Positions 1-9,282 of a DNA stretch of 64,000 nucleotides are shown here, piece by piece; the stretch's first letter is position 1, and each line of letters begins with the position of its first letter. Source of the stretch: Oleiphilus sp. (GTDB lineage: Bacteria > Pseudomonadota > Gammaproteobacteria > Pseudomonadales > Oleiphilaceae); assembly GCA_006212045.1 (NCBI GenBank), contig PZPK01000007.1:87758-151757 (forward strand), written 5' to 3'. The notes below the pieces were generated by a model that saw only the letters and a list, made by a program, of their open reading frames with translations, searched no databases and was not told where the DNA came from. The position numbers and the translations under genes are program-made.

Positions 1-536
1 CTGGTGGTTTCAAACTCCGAATTTACTACCGTTCGATTCAGAATACGAATCTGTTTCTGCTGACACAATGACTCAAAATCATTGAACGTGCACAGATGAA
101 TGTTAGGCGTGTCGTACCAGTGATAGGGCAAGGTTCTGGAAACCGGCATTTTGCCTTTGGTCAACAGGTAAGCACGACAGCGCCAGTGCCCGAAGTTGGG
201 GAAGGTCACGATCCCCTGTCGTCCGAGACGCAGCATTTCATCGAGCAATCGGTCCGGCCTGCGAATCGCCTGCAGGGCCTGTGTCATTATCACCGTATCA
301 AATTGCCGATCCGCGAAGGAACTCAGATCTTTCTCATCGAGGTTGTGCTCAATGACATTGACGCCCTTGCGTACGCATTCGTTTATCTGCTGTTCGCCAA
401 TTTCCAGGCCATAGCCCAGCACCGACTTTTTTTCCTGCAGATAAGCTAGCAGGGTCCCGTCTCCACACCCCAGGTCCAGTACTGTAGTTTCCGGCTCAAC
501 CCAGGGCTCAATAACGTTGAGGTCAGCGCGCATCAT
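1..536 (-). CDS. metW: MetW, methionine biosynthesis methyltransferase-fold protein (3' end cut by window edge)
   Basis: Class I SAM-dependent methyltransferase fold of the MetW family, a partner of MetX in methionine synthesis. My translation of the minus strand gives an N-terminal [12 protein letters not shown]-binding motif at residues 19-27 and the family-typical stretch [10 protein letters not shown] further on. The start is an ATGATG pair at 536-531. The first ATG overlaps the metX stop as ATGA, so the two genes are translationally coupled. The C-terminus lies beyond position 1. The exact biochemical role of MetW is less well defined than that of MetX. The family call is firm because both sequence and neighbour agree. 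Confidence 0.93.
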   Translation of the reverse strand, partial: MMRADLNVIEPWVEPETTVLDLGCGDGTLLAYLQEKKSVLGYGLEIGEQQINECVRKGVNVIEHNLDEKDLSSFADRQFDTVIMTQALQAIRRPDRLLDEMLRLGRQGIVTFPNFGHWRCRAYLLTKGKMPVSRTLPYHWYDTPNIHLCTFNDFESLCQQKQIRILNRTVVNSEFETT

Positions 537-1681
537 GCCGCCACCTCGTCTGCGATGCGACGCATATAGGCAGTGAAGATCGCCATGTATCTTGGGGTCG
601 GTATCAGAAATGCATCGTGGCCATGCGGCGCATCGATCTCGGCATAGGAAACCCTTTTGCCGGCTTTCACCATCGACTCAACAAGTCGCTCGGAACGCTC
701 CGGCGAAAAACGCCAGTCAGAACTGAAAGACAGCACCAGATACGAACATACTGCCCTCGACAGCGCTTCTTCCAAGGAGCCGCCAAAGTCAGCTGCCGGA
801 TCAAAGTAATCCAGCGCCCGGGTCATCAACAGATAGGTGTTGGCATCAAAGGTTTTGGAAAAACGTTTGCCTTGATAATTCAGATAACTCTCAACTTCAA
901 ACTCGACATCATAGCCAAAATTAAACGCTTGACGTTTGAGGTCCCGGCCAAATTTCTCGCCCATCGATTCATCTGACAGATAGGTGATATGCCCGATCAT
1001 TCGCGCCAGCATCAGCCCCTTGGTCGGCACGGTATCATGCCGATAGTAATGCCCCTGATGAAAATCCGGGTCTGAGGTAATAGCCTTGCGGGCAATCTCA
1101 TTGAACGCGATATTCTGGGCCGTTAGCTTGGGAGTTGATGCGATCATAACGGCATGGCCCAGTCTTTCAGGATAATCCAGCGACCAACGCAGGGCCTGCA
1201 TTCCTCCCAAACTGCCTCCAACAACCGCAGCCCACTTTTCGATGCCGAGGCGGTCAGCCAAACGCGCCTGACTTTCCACCCAGTCTTTCACGGTCACAAT
1301 CGGGAAATCCGGGCCATACAATTCACCCGAATCCGGGTTAACGCAGGTGGGGCCTGTACTGCCATTGCATCCACCAAGATTATTCAGGCTGACCACGTAA
1401 AACAGATTGGTATCAATTGGTTTTCCCGGGCCAATGCAACTGTCCCACCAGCCGGGCTTGGGATCTTCTTCGGAATGGTAGCCCGCAGCATGATGGTCAC
1501 CACTCAGGGCATGGCAGATCAGGATCGCATTGCTGCGCTGTTCATTCAGAGAGCCATAGGTCTCGACAATCAACTCATACTGCGGAATGGTTTTACCACA
1601 AACCAAAGCGAGCGGTTGATCAAATTTCAATACGCTGGGTTCCACCAGTCCAACGGAATCGTGCGGGAAAGTTGCGGGCAT
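533..1681 (-). CDS. metX: Homoserine O-acyltransferase MetX
   Basis: 382-aa alpha/beta-hydrolase-fold enzyme that acylates the hydroxyl of L-homoserine, the first committed step from homoserine to methionine, in the cytoplasm. The nucleophile elbow GGSLGG places the catalytic Ser at 157. The C-terminal DAPHGHDAF block (about 350-358) carries the catalytic His, and an Asp upstream would complete the triad. Length is normal for MetX. The stop overlaps the metW start (ATGA), the common metX-metW operon. Proteobacterial MetX enzymes use either acetyl-CoA or succinyl-CoA, and I cannot tell which from sequence alone, so the acyl donor is left open. Confidence 0.96.
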   Translation of the reverse strand: MPATFPHDSVGLVEPSVLKFDQPLALVCGKTIPQYELIVETYGSLNEQRSNAILICHALSGDHHAAGYHSEEDPKPGWWDSCIGPGKPIDTNLFYVVSLNNLGGCNGSTGPTCVNPDSGELYGPDFPIVTVKDWVESQARLADRLGIEKWAAVVGGSLGGMQALRWSLDYPERLGHAVMIASTPKLTAQNIAFNEIARKAITSDPDFHQGHYYRHDTVPTKGLMLARMIGHITYLSDESMGEKFGRDLKRQAFNFGYDVEFEVESYLNYQGKRFSKTFDANTYLLMTRALDYFDPAADFGGSLEEALSRAVCSYLVLSFSSDWRFSPERSERLVESMVKAGKRVSYAEIDAPHGHDAFLIPTPRYMAIFTAYMRRIADEVAA

Positions 1682-1752
1682 TCGGCTGCAAATAAATCTG
1701 GAAAATAGAGAGTGGGGGGAGTGTAAACGGAGCCTGTTGCAGAAGCAATAAG

Positions 1753-1775
1753 CTGGCCCGATGCACCAGGGCCAG
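1753..1775 (-). terminator. Possible terminator hairpin after the dynamin-like gene
   Basis: Perfect 7-bp inverted repeat CTGGCCC/GGGCCAG with a 9-nt loop, directly downstream of the minus-strand GTPase stop and upstream of metX. The T-rich stretch following it on the minus strand is weak (GCTTATTGCTTC), so it may be only a partial terminator. Confidence 0.4.
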
Positions 1776-1793
1776 TTTCCTCTTCCGGCCGGG

Positions 1794-3746
1794 TCAGTTT
1801 GCCAGCTTTATGGTCCTGGCGTTTTGACTGACAGGTACCCGGCACAGGCGCTTCTCGATACGAGCAGCTTCTTCAATGGAAGCGCCGACTCTGTCGATCA
1901 TCGCTTTCAGGGCTTCCTGCTGCTCTCTGGCTGTGCGGCTGTTGCTTGCCAGTGATTTAAGTTCTGCCACTTGGTTTTCGAGGGCTTTTTTCTGCTCAAG
2001 GGTATATTGCATCAGTGGCAGCAAAGCCTCGTCCGGCCAACGGCGGGCCTCATCCAGCACTTTCATATGAATCTGCCGCGCCTGTTGAACAAACGAACTG
2101 AAAAAGCGTTTGATCAGCAAGGTTTGCTCAGTCATGATCAACTTCGGATTGCGCTTGAATTTTTTAGCTTTATCTTTCAGCTCTCGCATGGCCTGGCGTT
2201 CACGTTTCAATGAGAACGGTTTGGGGTGCAAATGCGCCATACGCGGGTCCTTGCGAAACCGTTCGTAAATGGCCTCGACCATCTTGTCTGCCAACTGCGC
2301 CTCGATGCAAACCGCGTCAATCAGTTTATCCAGACCTCCGAAAAACTGGTCCATCGCCCGCTTCATACCAAGGGTACTCCAGCTTTCCTGCAGGTTGCGG
2401 CGCGTGTCAGCTACCAGGGCATTGAAATTTTCTTCACTGGCCAGTTGCTGCAGAATCTCCCCCTGCGATTGCATCAGACGACGACTGGATTTCAGTGTTA
2501 AAAGCTGTCGGTAATGCCCATCGTGTTCCTGATGGGTTCGCTCGGCGAATGCATGCAGTTCATCAGGATTAAGTTCGGAATGGCATTGCTCTTCGTATTG
2601 CCCCTTCAATTCAGCCAATCGGCCTTCAAGGATCGACTGACTGCTCGATAGCATATCCTGAATATCGGCTACAAAAGCACCGTGCAACAGCGACTCTTTC
2701 TGACTGAGAATTCGCTGAGAAATCAATTTTTCCAACTTGGTGATGGCGCTTTTGCGTAACAGCAAGTCGTCATTGCGAATGCGCGCAATCAGGCCCTGTT
2801 TGGCCGATAAGGGAATCACATCCCCGGTTTCCAGACCGAGTTTGTGGGCGGTATCTTCACGCACACGCTCAATCGACCTGGCCGTATGTGTTTCACCCTG
2901 AATATCATCCCAGAGCACATCAATTTTGTTCATCACCGCAAAGCGACCGGCACGATGATCCGCATCATCCATATCAATATATTCATTCCAGATGGCCATA
3001 TCACTGGCCGTCACACCCGTGTCAGCGCTTAACAGGAAGATCACGGCCTGGGCTTTGGGAATCATGTTAATGGTGAGTTCGGGTTCCGAACCCAGAGCAT
3101 TCAAACCCGGCGTATCGAGGATATTGAGGCCTTTCTTCAGCAGGGGGTTGTCCAGACTGATCAGGGCATGGCGCCACATGGGAATAATGACTTTTTGATT
3201 ATCGTCCTTGTCCTTTTCCAGCATCGACTCATCGAACCCCAGAGCCCGCGCTTCGGGAATGGTCGCCGAGCGGGTCGAAGCCACTTGCAAAAGGCTTTCA
3301 CTGAGCGCCTCGGGATTGCTGGTATCAATGGCAATTTCGGTCCAGACACCCGCATCCTCTTTGAACTCCGTAATTGAACGGCTTTGCATACGGGTTTCGA
3401 TTGGCAATAGCCTGAGATAACAGGCATTTCGGTCATGGTCGTAAAACAGTTCGGTCGGACACATGGTGGTGCGTCCGGCCTGGGAAGGCAGCATACGCTG
3501 CCCATACTCTGAAAAAATCAGCGCATTGATCAACTCGGTCTTGCCGCGCGAGTATTCACCCACGAACGCAATCGTGAGGTGGTCATTCTTTAGGACATCC
3601 AGACCTCGCTTAAGACGATGGATCATATCGTCGGAAGCCAGATTGTTGGAACCCAGCCAGGATTTGTAATTCCCTATCTCGTCCCGAAGTCGATTTTTCC
3701 ACTCGTTGTAGACGTCGACCTGTTGCGATAAACCATTTGTTGTCAT
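1794..3746 (-). CDS. Dynamin-like GTPase family protein
   Basis: 650-aa large GTPase of the bacterial dynamin-like class. The P-loop GEYSRGKT is at 63-70, followed by a switch-type Thr in the GRTTMCPTE stretch (91-99), the G3 motif DTPG at 211-214 and the G4 motif NKID at 273-276. The second half (about 370-640) is highly charged and helical in composition, as expected for the stalk of dynamins. No transmembrane segment is evident. Proteins of this class act on membranes or envelope stability, but no specific role can be assigned here. The gene stands alone: about 110 bp to metX, and about 290 bp of non-coding DNA on its 5' side. Confidence 0.85.
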   Translation of the reverse strand: MTTNGLSQQVDVYNEWKNRLRDEIGNYKSWLGSNNLASDDMIHRLKRGLDVLKNDHLTIAFVGEYSRGKTELINALIFSEYGQRMLPSQAGRTTMCPTELFYDHDRNACYLRLLPIETRMQSRSITEFKEDAGVWTEIAIDTSNPEALSESLLQVASTRSATIPEARALGFDESMLEKDKDDNQKVIIPMWRHALISLDNPLLKKGLNILDTPGLNALGSEPELTINMIPKAQAVIFLLSADTGVTASDMAIWNEYIDMDDADHRAGRFAVMNKIDVLWDDIQGETHTARSIERVREDTAHKLGLETGDVIPLSAKQGLIARIRNDDLLLRKSAITKLEKLISQRILSQKESLLHGAFVADIQDMLSSSQSILEGRLAELKGQYEEQCHSELNPDELHAFAERTHQEHDGHYRQLLTLKSSRRLMQSQGEILQQLASEENFNALVADTRRNLQESWSTLGMKRAMDQFFGGLDKLIDAVCIEAQLADKMVEAIYERFRKDPRMAHLHPKPFSLKRERQAMRELKDKAKKFKRNPKLIMTEQTLLIKRFFSSFVQQARQIHMKVLDEARRWPDEALLPLMQYTLEQKKALENQVAELKSLASNSRTAREQQEALKAMIDRVGASIEEAARIEKRLCRVPVSQNARTIKLAN

Positions 3747-3948
3747 AGCTGTAAAACCAGAAACCGATATGAACCAGGCATGAACTCCGTCAGAACCAGG
3801 TCACGACGGCCATGCAAATTTACAGTACCTTAACTGGATTATAGGAGGGAGTTGTGCGGAGAAATGTGAACTTCATGTGGCGCCCATGGTACAGGCCTGA
3901 CCACGCCAGCAATGTAATATTAAGAAACAGGTTTTTTACATTAAAATC

Positions 3949-3975
3949 AATCACCTGGCGAATTTCCAGGTGATT
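3949..3975 (-). terminator. Hairpin downstream of yggT
   Basis: Perfect 10-bp inverted repeat AATCACCTGG/CCAGGTGATT with a 7-nt loop, in the 294-bp gap between the dynamin-like gene (its 5' side) and yggT (its 3' side). Both genes read leftward, so it most likely ends the yggT transcript. On the minus strand it is followed by GATTTTAATG, a modest U-tract. The rest of the gap (3747-4040) is AT-rich and shows no gene. Confidence 0.6.
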
Positions 3976-4040
3976 TTCTGTGACATGTTTTTTATTGTAA
4001 AGTGTTGTTATTTCAGTGACTTAGCTTCTCTTTTGACGCG

Positions 4041-4613
4041 TTAGAGTAGCGAAAAGCCGATTCCGAAGGGCTGAGACATATGTGCCAACACGACAGAAAG
4101 TACCTGCAGAACCAAAAACACCAGAATCGGGGAAAGGTCCAGCCCCCCCATTGGTGGCAACAGTTTCCTGAACGGACGCATTAATGGTTCGCTGATCTGG
4201 TTGATTAGCACCAGCGCCGGATGCATGCTGCCCGGAGCGATCCAGCTGGCAATAATCATGATCAACAGTGACCAAAAATAAATCTTAAGCATCATCCCCA
4301 ATATCAGGACAAGTGACATCGCCAGCAATGCCAATATATCGCCAAAAACAAACCCTGCTACCAGCGCCTTGAGAAAAAGGACCAAAGCCTGAAAAAGAAA
4401 TGCGAAGACAAGTGCCGCAACATCCAGTCCACCCCAACCCGGAACAATACGCCGCAACGGGATCAATACGGGATTAGTCGCTTTGGCTATGAATTGGGAA
4501 ATCGGATTGTAAAAGTCTGCACGGGAGTACTGAAGAATAAAACGCAAAAGGATAATCATCAGATAAAGAGAAGAAACTGTATCGATAATCAAACTGAAAA
4601 TATCCTGAAACAT
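4041..4613 (-). CDS. YggT family integral membrane protein
   Basis: 190-aa protein with two copies of the YggT domain, each a pair of hydrophobic segments with the recurring signature R-P(I/L)-RK--P--GG-D-SP (for example NPVLIPLRRIVPGWGGLDVAAL near 65-90, and EPLMRPFRKLLPPMGGLD in the C-terminal half). Four to five membrane spans are expected. YggT proteins are inner-membrane proteins often linked to osmotic stress or cell division, but their biochemical function is unknown. In many gammaproteobacteria yggT sits near proC and metXW. Here metXW is close but proC is not in the window. Confidence 0.9.
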   Translation of the reverse strand: MFQDIFSLIIDTVSSLYLMIILLRFILQYSRADFYNPISQFIAKATNPVLIPLRRIVPGWGGLDVAALVFAFLFQALVLFLKALVAGFVFGDILALLAMSLVLILGMMLKIYFWSLLIMIIASWIAPGSMHPALVLINQISEPLMRPFRKLLPPMGGLDLSPILVFLVLQVLSVVLAHMSQPFGIGFSLL

Positions 4614-4709
4614 TGCACCTGCCTGAAGTTAGTTCGAAACAAAATCAGATAATACGTAGCAGAGATTAAATTGCCAATGACCCTTGCTGTTTAATTGTTG
4701 GGAATGGAT

Positions 4710-5066
4710 TCAGATAAGTGATTTGAAAAATTTAGTGAGTTTGTCTTCAGTCACCGGTTTCGGGATAAAAATCAGTCCTTGCTGACTGGCCAGTTCTTTG
4801 ACCCGTTCCTGCTGATTACTGGTCAGAAGAGCGATCCTGGCATTAGGGCAGGCATCCATCAGTGCAGGCGCTACCGACAAACCATCACGACCCGGCATAT
4901 TCATATCCAGGGTAATAAAGTCATAGTCGCCGGCCTCGCACTGAGTAACCGCTTCACGCGCGTCTTCGGCCAGGTCCACCTGCCAATCCTGAAATGCATT
5001 TTCGATAATCGCTTTGATCATCAATCGTGTGATATGGCTATCATCGACAACCAGTACTTTCTTCAT
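4710..5066 (-). CDS. Stand-alone response-regulator receiver (CheY-like)
   Basis: 118-aa single receiver domain. The acidic pair is D8/D9, the phospho-acceptor is D54 in TLDMNMPG, the switch Thr is T82 and the conserved Lys is K103 followed by Pro. There is no output domain, so it works by protein contact, as CheY-type proteins do. I chose ATG 5066 (MKKVLVVDDS) because a GGAG ribosome site lies 8 nt upstream. A longer reading to 5111 lacks such a site and adds 15 non-conserved residues. No histidine kinase or chemotaxis genes are nearby, so its partner is unknown. The opposite-strand Rieske gene starts about 160 bp away. Confidence 0.88.
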   Translation of the reverse strand: MKKVLVVDDSHITRLMIKAIIENAFQDWQVDLAEDAREAVTQCEAGDYDFITLDMNMPGRDGLSVAPALMDACPNARIALLTSNQQERVKELASQQGLIFIPKPVTEDKLTKFFKSLI

Positions 5067-5229
5067 GAAGGACACTCCAGAACGTTCATCGCGCATCGCA
5101 CGCGGCTTCAATAACCAACAATGACATAATACTAGGGGGAGCTATTTCTGCCTGAAGAACGAAACCCCTGTGATTTTTGTTGTCCGGAATATCCAGTATA
5201 GTCAACATTTTTATTCCTTGGCTCCACCT

Positions 5230-5559
5230 ATGTACCATGCAATCTGCAACGTTGACCAGCTTTCCAATGGCGAGTGTGCCTCCCTCGAAGCGCAGGACAG
5301 TGCTTTTTTTGTTGTTCGTTATAACGATCAGTGGTTCGCCTATAAAAACGCATGCCCGCATCTTGGCTTAAGTCTGGACTTCGTCCCAAACCAATTTCTG
5401 GTGCCGGATAAATCCATGATTCAGTGCTCATCACACGGGGCCCTGTTCGAGATCGAAACGGGCGAGTGCCTTGCTGGCCCCTGTACCGGACAATCTTTGC
5501 AGAAAGTCCCGTTCGAAATTCAGCAGGGTCAGGTCTGTATTCTTGTTCAAAACGCCTAG
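5230..5559 (+). CDS. Rieske [2Fe-2S] domain protein
   Basis: Small soluble Rieske protein, 109 aa from ATG 5230. Cluster ligands are visible: CPH (C42, H44) and CSSH (C66, H69), the C-X-H...C-X2-H pattern of Rieske ferredoxins and NirD-like proteins. It probably transfers electrons or senses redox state, and no oxygenase or nitrite reductase partner is nearby. An in-frame extension to 5170 adds residues unlike a Rieske N-terminus, so I prefer 5230, although no strong ribosome site is visible there. It sits upstream of dksA, where Pseudomonas carries sfsA. Confidence 0.85.
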   Translation: MYHAICNVDQLSNGECASLEAQDSAFFVVRYNDQWFAYKNACPHLGLSLDFVPNQFLVPDKSMIQCSSHGALFEIETGECLAGPCTGQSLQKVPFEIQQGQVCILVQNA

Positions 5560-5741
5560 ATGCTCTCGTTATCGCAAGCCCAACTAAAATTTTTGTGGCC
5601 AAGTAACATTGTTTCTGCTAATTTCCGCTGCCTATGGCGGGCGATGAGTGCCGCCCACTCTATCTCCGTCCCATAAAAATGAAGTAGGCTGTCCCGGCTT
5701 GGCAGCGACAATCAACTTGGTTAATCAGTGAGACTAAATTT

Positions 5742-6176
5742 ATGCCGGCAACTCAAAACTCACAATCGTTTAATGCTTTTACCCCTTATGAGATAAAGAA
5801 GGGAGAAGAGTATATGAGCGATGCGCAACTTCAGCACTTCAAACAGATTCTGCTAGCCTGGAAACAGGAGTTGATGGAAGAAGTTGATCGGACCGTTCAT
5901 CACATGAAGGAAGACGCTTCCAATTTTGCTGATCCAAGTGACCGGGCCACTCAGGAAGAAGAATTCAGTCTTGAACTGCGCACCCGCGACCGTGAACGCA
6001 AACTGATCAAGAAGATTGATAAAACAATCGACAGAATCGAAAACGACGATTACGGATTTTGCGATTCCTGCGGTGTTGAAGTCGGCATTCGCAGACTAGA
6101 GGCTCGCCCCACTGCCACCTTGTGTATCGACTGCAAGACATTGGCAGAGATCAAGGAACGCCAAACCGGAATCTAG
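5742..6176 (+). CDS. dksA: RNA polymerase-binding transcription factor DksA
   Basis: 144-aa DksA. It binds the secondary channel of RNA polymerase and, with ppGpp, adjusts initiation at rRNA and amino-acid promoters. The coiled-coil tip motif DPSDRA (D64, D67, A69) matches the family's essential DxxDxA. The zinc ribbon cysteines are C107, C110, C128 and C131, so this is the four-Cys zinc form. A second in-frame Met (residue 25) has a better purine-rich leader (AAGGGAGAAGAG) and gives 120 aa, so initiation could also occur there. The gene is followed closely by gluQ, the usual proteobacterial pairing. Confidence 0.97.
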   Translation: MPATQNSQSFNAFTPYEIKKGEEYMSDAQLQHFKQILLAWKQELMEEVDRTVHHMKEDASNFADPSDRATQEEEFSLELRTRDRERKLIKKIDKTIDRIENDDYGFCDSCGVEVGIRRLEARPTATLCIDCKTLAEIKERQTGI

Positions 6177-6215
6177 TGCTTGCTTTCCCAGGGCACACAA
6201 GGTCAACCAGATCCT

Positions 6216-7082
6216 GTGATCAGTGAGTATCGAGGGCGTTTTGCGCCCTCCCCTACCGGCCCTCTGCATTTCGGTTCTCTCTTTGCTGCTGTTGTCAGTT
6301 ATCTTGAAGCGAAACGTCATCATGGAAAGTGGCTGGTTCGTATCGAAGATATCGATCCTCCGCGCGAACTCAAAGGCGCCGTCACATCCATTATCTCGTG
6401 CCTCGAGCATCATGGACTGCAATCCGACGAAGATATCCTGTTCCAATCACGTCAAAGTACTTACTACGACCAGATGCTTGAGACACTCCAGTCTCTAAAC
6501 TGTCTTTATCGCTGTCCCTGTAGCCGAAAACAACTGGCCGATACCGCAAAACACTTGCCAATTTGTCGCCAGCAGGAAGTGGAAGGATTGCCCTGCGCAA
6601 TCAAGTTCAAAGCGGATGGCAAAGCGAAAGTCTGGCAGGACGGCATGCTGGGAAGAACCTCATATTTGCTCGATGAAGACTTTGTGCTGAAAAGGAAAGA
6701 CGGCCTGTACTCCTATCAACTGGCTGTCGTTGCCGATGATATCCAACAGAGAGTGACACATGTCGTACGCGGGGCAGACCTGGTCGAATCGACACCAATG
6801 CAGCTCGCGCTTTATGACGCCCTTGAAGTAAGCCCCCCTCAATATTTTCATTTCCCGGTCGTTATGAATGAGCAGGGACAGAAACTGAGTAAGCAGAATC
6901 TGGCAAAACCGGTCAACATCGACAATGCGACACAGAATATACAACGCGTCCTCGCTATGCTGGGGATCATACCGGGAGGCGATGCAAACAATTGCAGGTC
7001 CCTGTTGTCCAATGCCATTGAGCGGTGGCATCCGGATCTTCTCGCGACCAGAAAAAGCTTTGTCGAACCCGCGATTTGCTAA
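6216..7082 (+). CDS. gluQ: Glutamyl-Q tRNA(Asp) synthetase
   Basis: Paralog of the glutamyl-tRNA synthetase catalytic domain that attaches glutamate to queuosine at position 34 of tRNA(Asp). It starts RGRFAPSPTGPLHFGSL (class I HIGH-like motif HFGS), has a Cys-rich zinc-binding insertion (YRCPCSRKQ ... PICRQ) and a KLSKQ version of KMSKS. The anticodon-binding domain of true GluRS is absent, as expected at about 290 aa. Start is uncertain: GTG 6216 gives a normal N-terminus, whereas TTG 6180, directly after the dksA stop, adds 12 residues. It lies 39 bp downstream of dksA and is presumably co-transcribed. Confidence 0.95.
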   Translation: MISEYRGRFAPSPTGPLHFGSLFAAVVSYLEAKRHHGKWLVRIEDIDPPRELKGAVTSIISCLEHHGLQSDEDILFQSRQSTYYDQMLETLQSLNCLYRCPCSRKQLADTAKHLPICRQQEVEGLPCAIKFKADGKAKVWQDGMLGRTSYLLDEDFVLKRKDGLYSYQLAVVADDIQQRVTHVVRGADLVESTPMQLALYDALEVSPPQYFHFPVVMNEQGQKLSKQNLAKPVNIDNATQNIQRVLAMLGIIPGGDANNCRSLLSNAIERWHPDLLATRKSFVEPAIC

Positions 7083-7190
7083 CACCCGATTCTCCCAGTC
7101 ATTTTGTGTGAAACTTGCGATGCTTAATGGAAATATGTTCCCGGTCTCCGCTATCATCAAGAATCATTCGAACGTCAGCACCAAGATCTT

Positions 7191-8567
7191 ATGAGTCGTA
7201 TCCTAGTAATTGAAGACGAAACTGCGCATAACAGTAATCTCAGAGAGATACTTGAAAAGAATGGCCACTCTGCCAGTACCGTAAAATCAATTCAGGAAGC
7301 GACGGAAGACTATCCCCTCCCGTCCTTTGATCTGATCATTACCGATCTCAGACTACCCGGCCAGCCTGGTACCGATATTATTCATCTGGCTCAAGGTGTA
7401 CCGGTGCTGGTCATGACCAGCTACGCCAGTTTGCGTTCAGCGGTCGACGCCATGAAGTTAGGCGCAGTCGACTACATCGCGAAACCATTCGATGAAGAGG
7501 ATATCATTCGTATCGTCAACAGCATCCTGAGCAAAGACACCTCTGCATTGCCCACTTCCCGGGTTTCCAGAACCCAGGAAATCAGCAATATGATTTATGG
7601 TTGCTGCCAGGCAATGCGCCGTGTATTCAAATTGATGGATAAAGTCGCCCCCACCGAAGCGACAGTACTTATTCAGGGCGAAACCGGAACGGGCAAGGAA
7701 TTGGCAGCGAGAGCAATACACAAACTCAGCAAGCGAAGCGAGCGGGAATACATCTGTGTCAACTGCGCGGCTATTCCGGAATCACTGATTGAGTCGGAAC
7801 TGTTCGGGCATGAGAAAGGCGCTTTTACCGGCGCGGTCAGTGCGCGCAACGGCTTAATCGAAGCCGCGGACGGGGGCACATTGTTTCTGGATGAGATCGG
7901 TGAGCTTCCGTTGGAAGCCCAGGCGCGTTTGCTGCGTGTTCTGCAGGAAGGCGAGATTCGTCGAGTGGGGTCGACACAGTCCAGAAAGGTCAATGTCCGC
8001 CTGGTGGCAGCCACACACCGTAATTTGAGAGCCCTGACGCGTACCGGCCAGTTCAGGGAAGACCTTTTTTACCGGCTCAATGTTGTACAGCTCAAACTGC
8101 CACCATTGAGAGAACGAGGCAATGATATCGCCGGCCTAACCGACACCCTGCTTCAAAAAATCGCCGAAAAGCTCGGTAAGCCCAAATTGAATATCACTGA
8201 AGATGCCATGCATGCGATTCGCCGCTACACGTGGCCAGGAAACGTCAGGGAGCTCGAAAACGCCATTGAACGAGGCGGTATTCTTTGCGACGAAAGCACA
8301 ATCACAGCTGATCTGTTGGACATCGAGTCAGAAGTAGACGATATCAATATTCCACAAAGCCTGATTACTCCAGCCACGCCAAACAGGCCTCACGTGGTCA
8401 CACCGGTTTCAGAGTCACTTTCGATCGAAGGCTATTTCCAGCAATTCGTGCTCGAGAATGAAAACAGAATGAGTGAAACAGAGTTGGCTCAGCGTCTGGG
8501 TATCAGTCGTAAAAGCCTTTGGGAAAAACGGCAGAAATTGGGCATACCCAGAAAAAAGAGCGTGTAA
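7191..8567 (+). CDS. cbrB: Sigma-54-dependent response regulator, CbrB-like
   Basis: 458-aa NtrC-family activator. Receiver domain with D52 (TDLRLPG) and K98; AAA+ domain with Walker A GETGTGKE (163-170), sigma-54-contact loop GAFTGA (210-215) and Walker B FLDE (232-235); Fis-type helix-turn-helix at the C-terminus ending GIPRKKSV. The tail pattern (YFQQFVLE, ETELAQRLGISRKSLWEKRQKLGIPR) and the receiver segment MTSYASLRSAVD match what I remember of Pseudomonas CbrB, which controls carbon/nitrogen balance. Position between gluQ and pcnB is the CbrB locus. The sensor gene cbrA, which precedes cbrB in Pseudomonas, is missing: only 108 bp separate gluQ and this gene. The likely target is the adjacent sigma-54 promoter at 8795. 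Confidence 0.88.
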   Translation: MSRILVIEDETAHNSNLREILEKNGHSASTVKSIQEATEDYPLPSFDLIITDLRLPGQPGTDIIHLAQGVPVLVMTSYASLRSAVDAMKLGAVDYIAKPFDEEDIIRIVNSILSKDTSALPTSRVSRTQEISNMIYGCCQAMRRVFKLMDKVAPTEATVLIQGETGTGKELAARAIHKLSKRSEREYICVNCAAIPESLIESELFGHEKGAFTGAVSARNGLIEAADGGTLFLDEIGELPLEAQARLLRVLQEGEIRRVGSTQSRKVNVRLVAATHRNLRALTRTGQFREDLFYRLNVVQLKLPPLRERGNDIAGLTDTLLQKIAEKLGKPKLNITEDAMHAIRRYTWPGNVRELENAIERGGILCDESTITADLLDIESEVDDINIPQSLITPATPNRPHVVTPVSESLSIEGYFQQFVLENENRMSETELAQRLGISRKSLWEKRQKLGIPRKKSV

Positions 8568-8794
8568 TGTGCTCCCATCAACACTCAGTGTGAACCAGAT
8601 CACAAAAACGGAGAGCCACAACCCCATACCGAAACAACAAGTGAATCCTGCTACCACAACTTTGTTACTTAACGTTACCTTTGGAAACACTTAATCACGA
8701 ATTAGTGAGACCCAGTTCAAACTATTCGTCCAAACTAGTCCTTTTGAACTATGGGGATTAGTTAACATATTTTTTTATCTCATCTATTTAATAT

Positions 8795-8811
8795 TGGTAC
8801 AGTCACTGCTT
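8795..8811 (+). promoter_or_regulatory. Sigma-54 promoter of the CrcZ-like RNA
   Basis: TGGTAC-N5-CTGCTT: the invariant GG (-24) and GC (-12) are present with exactly 10 nt between them, the diagnostic sigma-54 spacing. It lies 227 bp past cbrB, where Pseudomonas has the CbrB-activated crcZ promoter. Upstream, an inverted repeat AGTTCAAA (8714-8721) / TTTGAACT (8743-8750) and a repeated GTTAC (8664-8668, 8674-8678) are candidate activator sites. Transcription would begin near 8821. Confidence 0.72.
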
Positions 8812-8820
8812 AGTGATAAA

Positions 8821-9199
8821 CCATAATAAGAATAATTGGCTGTTTGTGTTAAAACAAAAATAAGATCGAAGTAGCTTGCAGCCGGGATCGCAATAACAAA
8901 AATAAAAAAGCGGCGCGAACTGATAGTTTTGAATGCCTTGCTTTTTAGCGGCTATAACTCGGTTCAGGTGTTGTTTTTTGCTGAAAAGAACTACGAAAGT
9001 AGCGACAGCTCAAACATAGAGCCTGAATAGAATTTGCGCTCTAAGTATTCAAAATGGTCCGTTTGCTAGCGCTACTCACACTAGCGCATTAGGTATAGAC
9101 ACGGAACGACAATAACAAAAAATGATCGTCTGCTGTTTTTAGCATGAAAAGGTCCAAGTCGGGACACTGGATCTTTTCATGCAAAGTCATTTCTTTTTC
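8821..9199 (+). ncRNA. CrcZ-like Hfq/Crc-sequestering small RNA
   Basis: The 715-bp cbrB-pcnB gap has no credible ORF. From the predicted start near 8821 to a long hairpin at 9142-9182 it would give an RNA of roughly 360-380 nt, about the size of Pseudomonas CrcZ, which lies in the same gap. It carries four A-rich AAnAAn runs of the kind bound by the distal face of Hfq with Crc: 8825-8835, 8851-8865, 8892-8909 and 9111-9122. Small hairpins (AGAGC/GCTCT near 9019-9042; GCTAG/CTAGC at 9065-9085) lie between them. In Pseudomonas such an RNA titrates Hfq-Crc and relieves carbon catabolite repression. The function here is inferred from synteny and motifs, not proven. Confidence 0.68.
9142..9182 (+). 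terminator. Terminal hairpin of the CrcZ-like RNA
   Basis: 14-bp stem GCATGAAAAGGTCC / GGATCTTTTCATGC with one G-U pair and a 13-nt loop. A T-rich tract (TTCTTTTTCT, 9191-9200) follows 8 nt after the stem, so it is not a textbook intrinsic terminator, but it is the only strong hairpin before pcnB. Confidence 0.6.
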
Positions 9200-9282
9200 T
9201 GCGTGGCGTTCCTCGCCCGAAGCCGTTAAACTCCGGCTTCACATAATATTCCTATCTTTTAAAACGGATCTGTATTAGTCAC

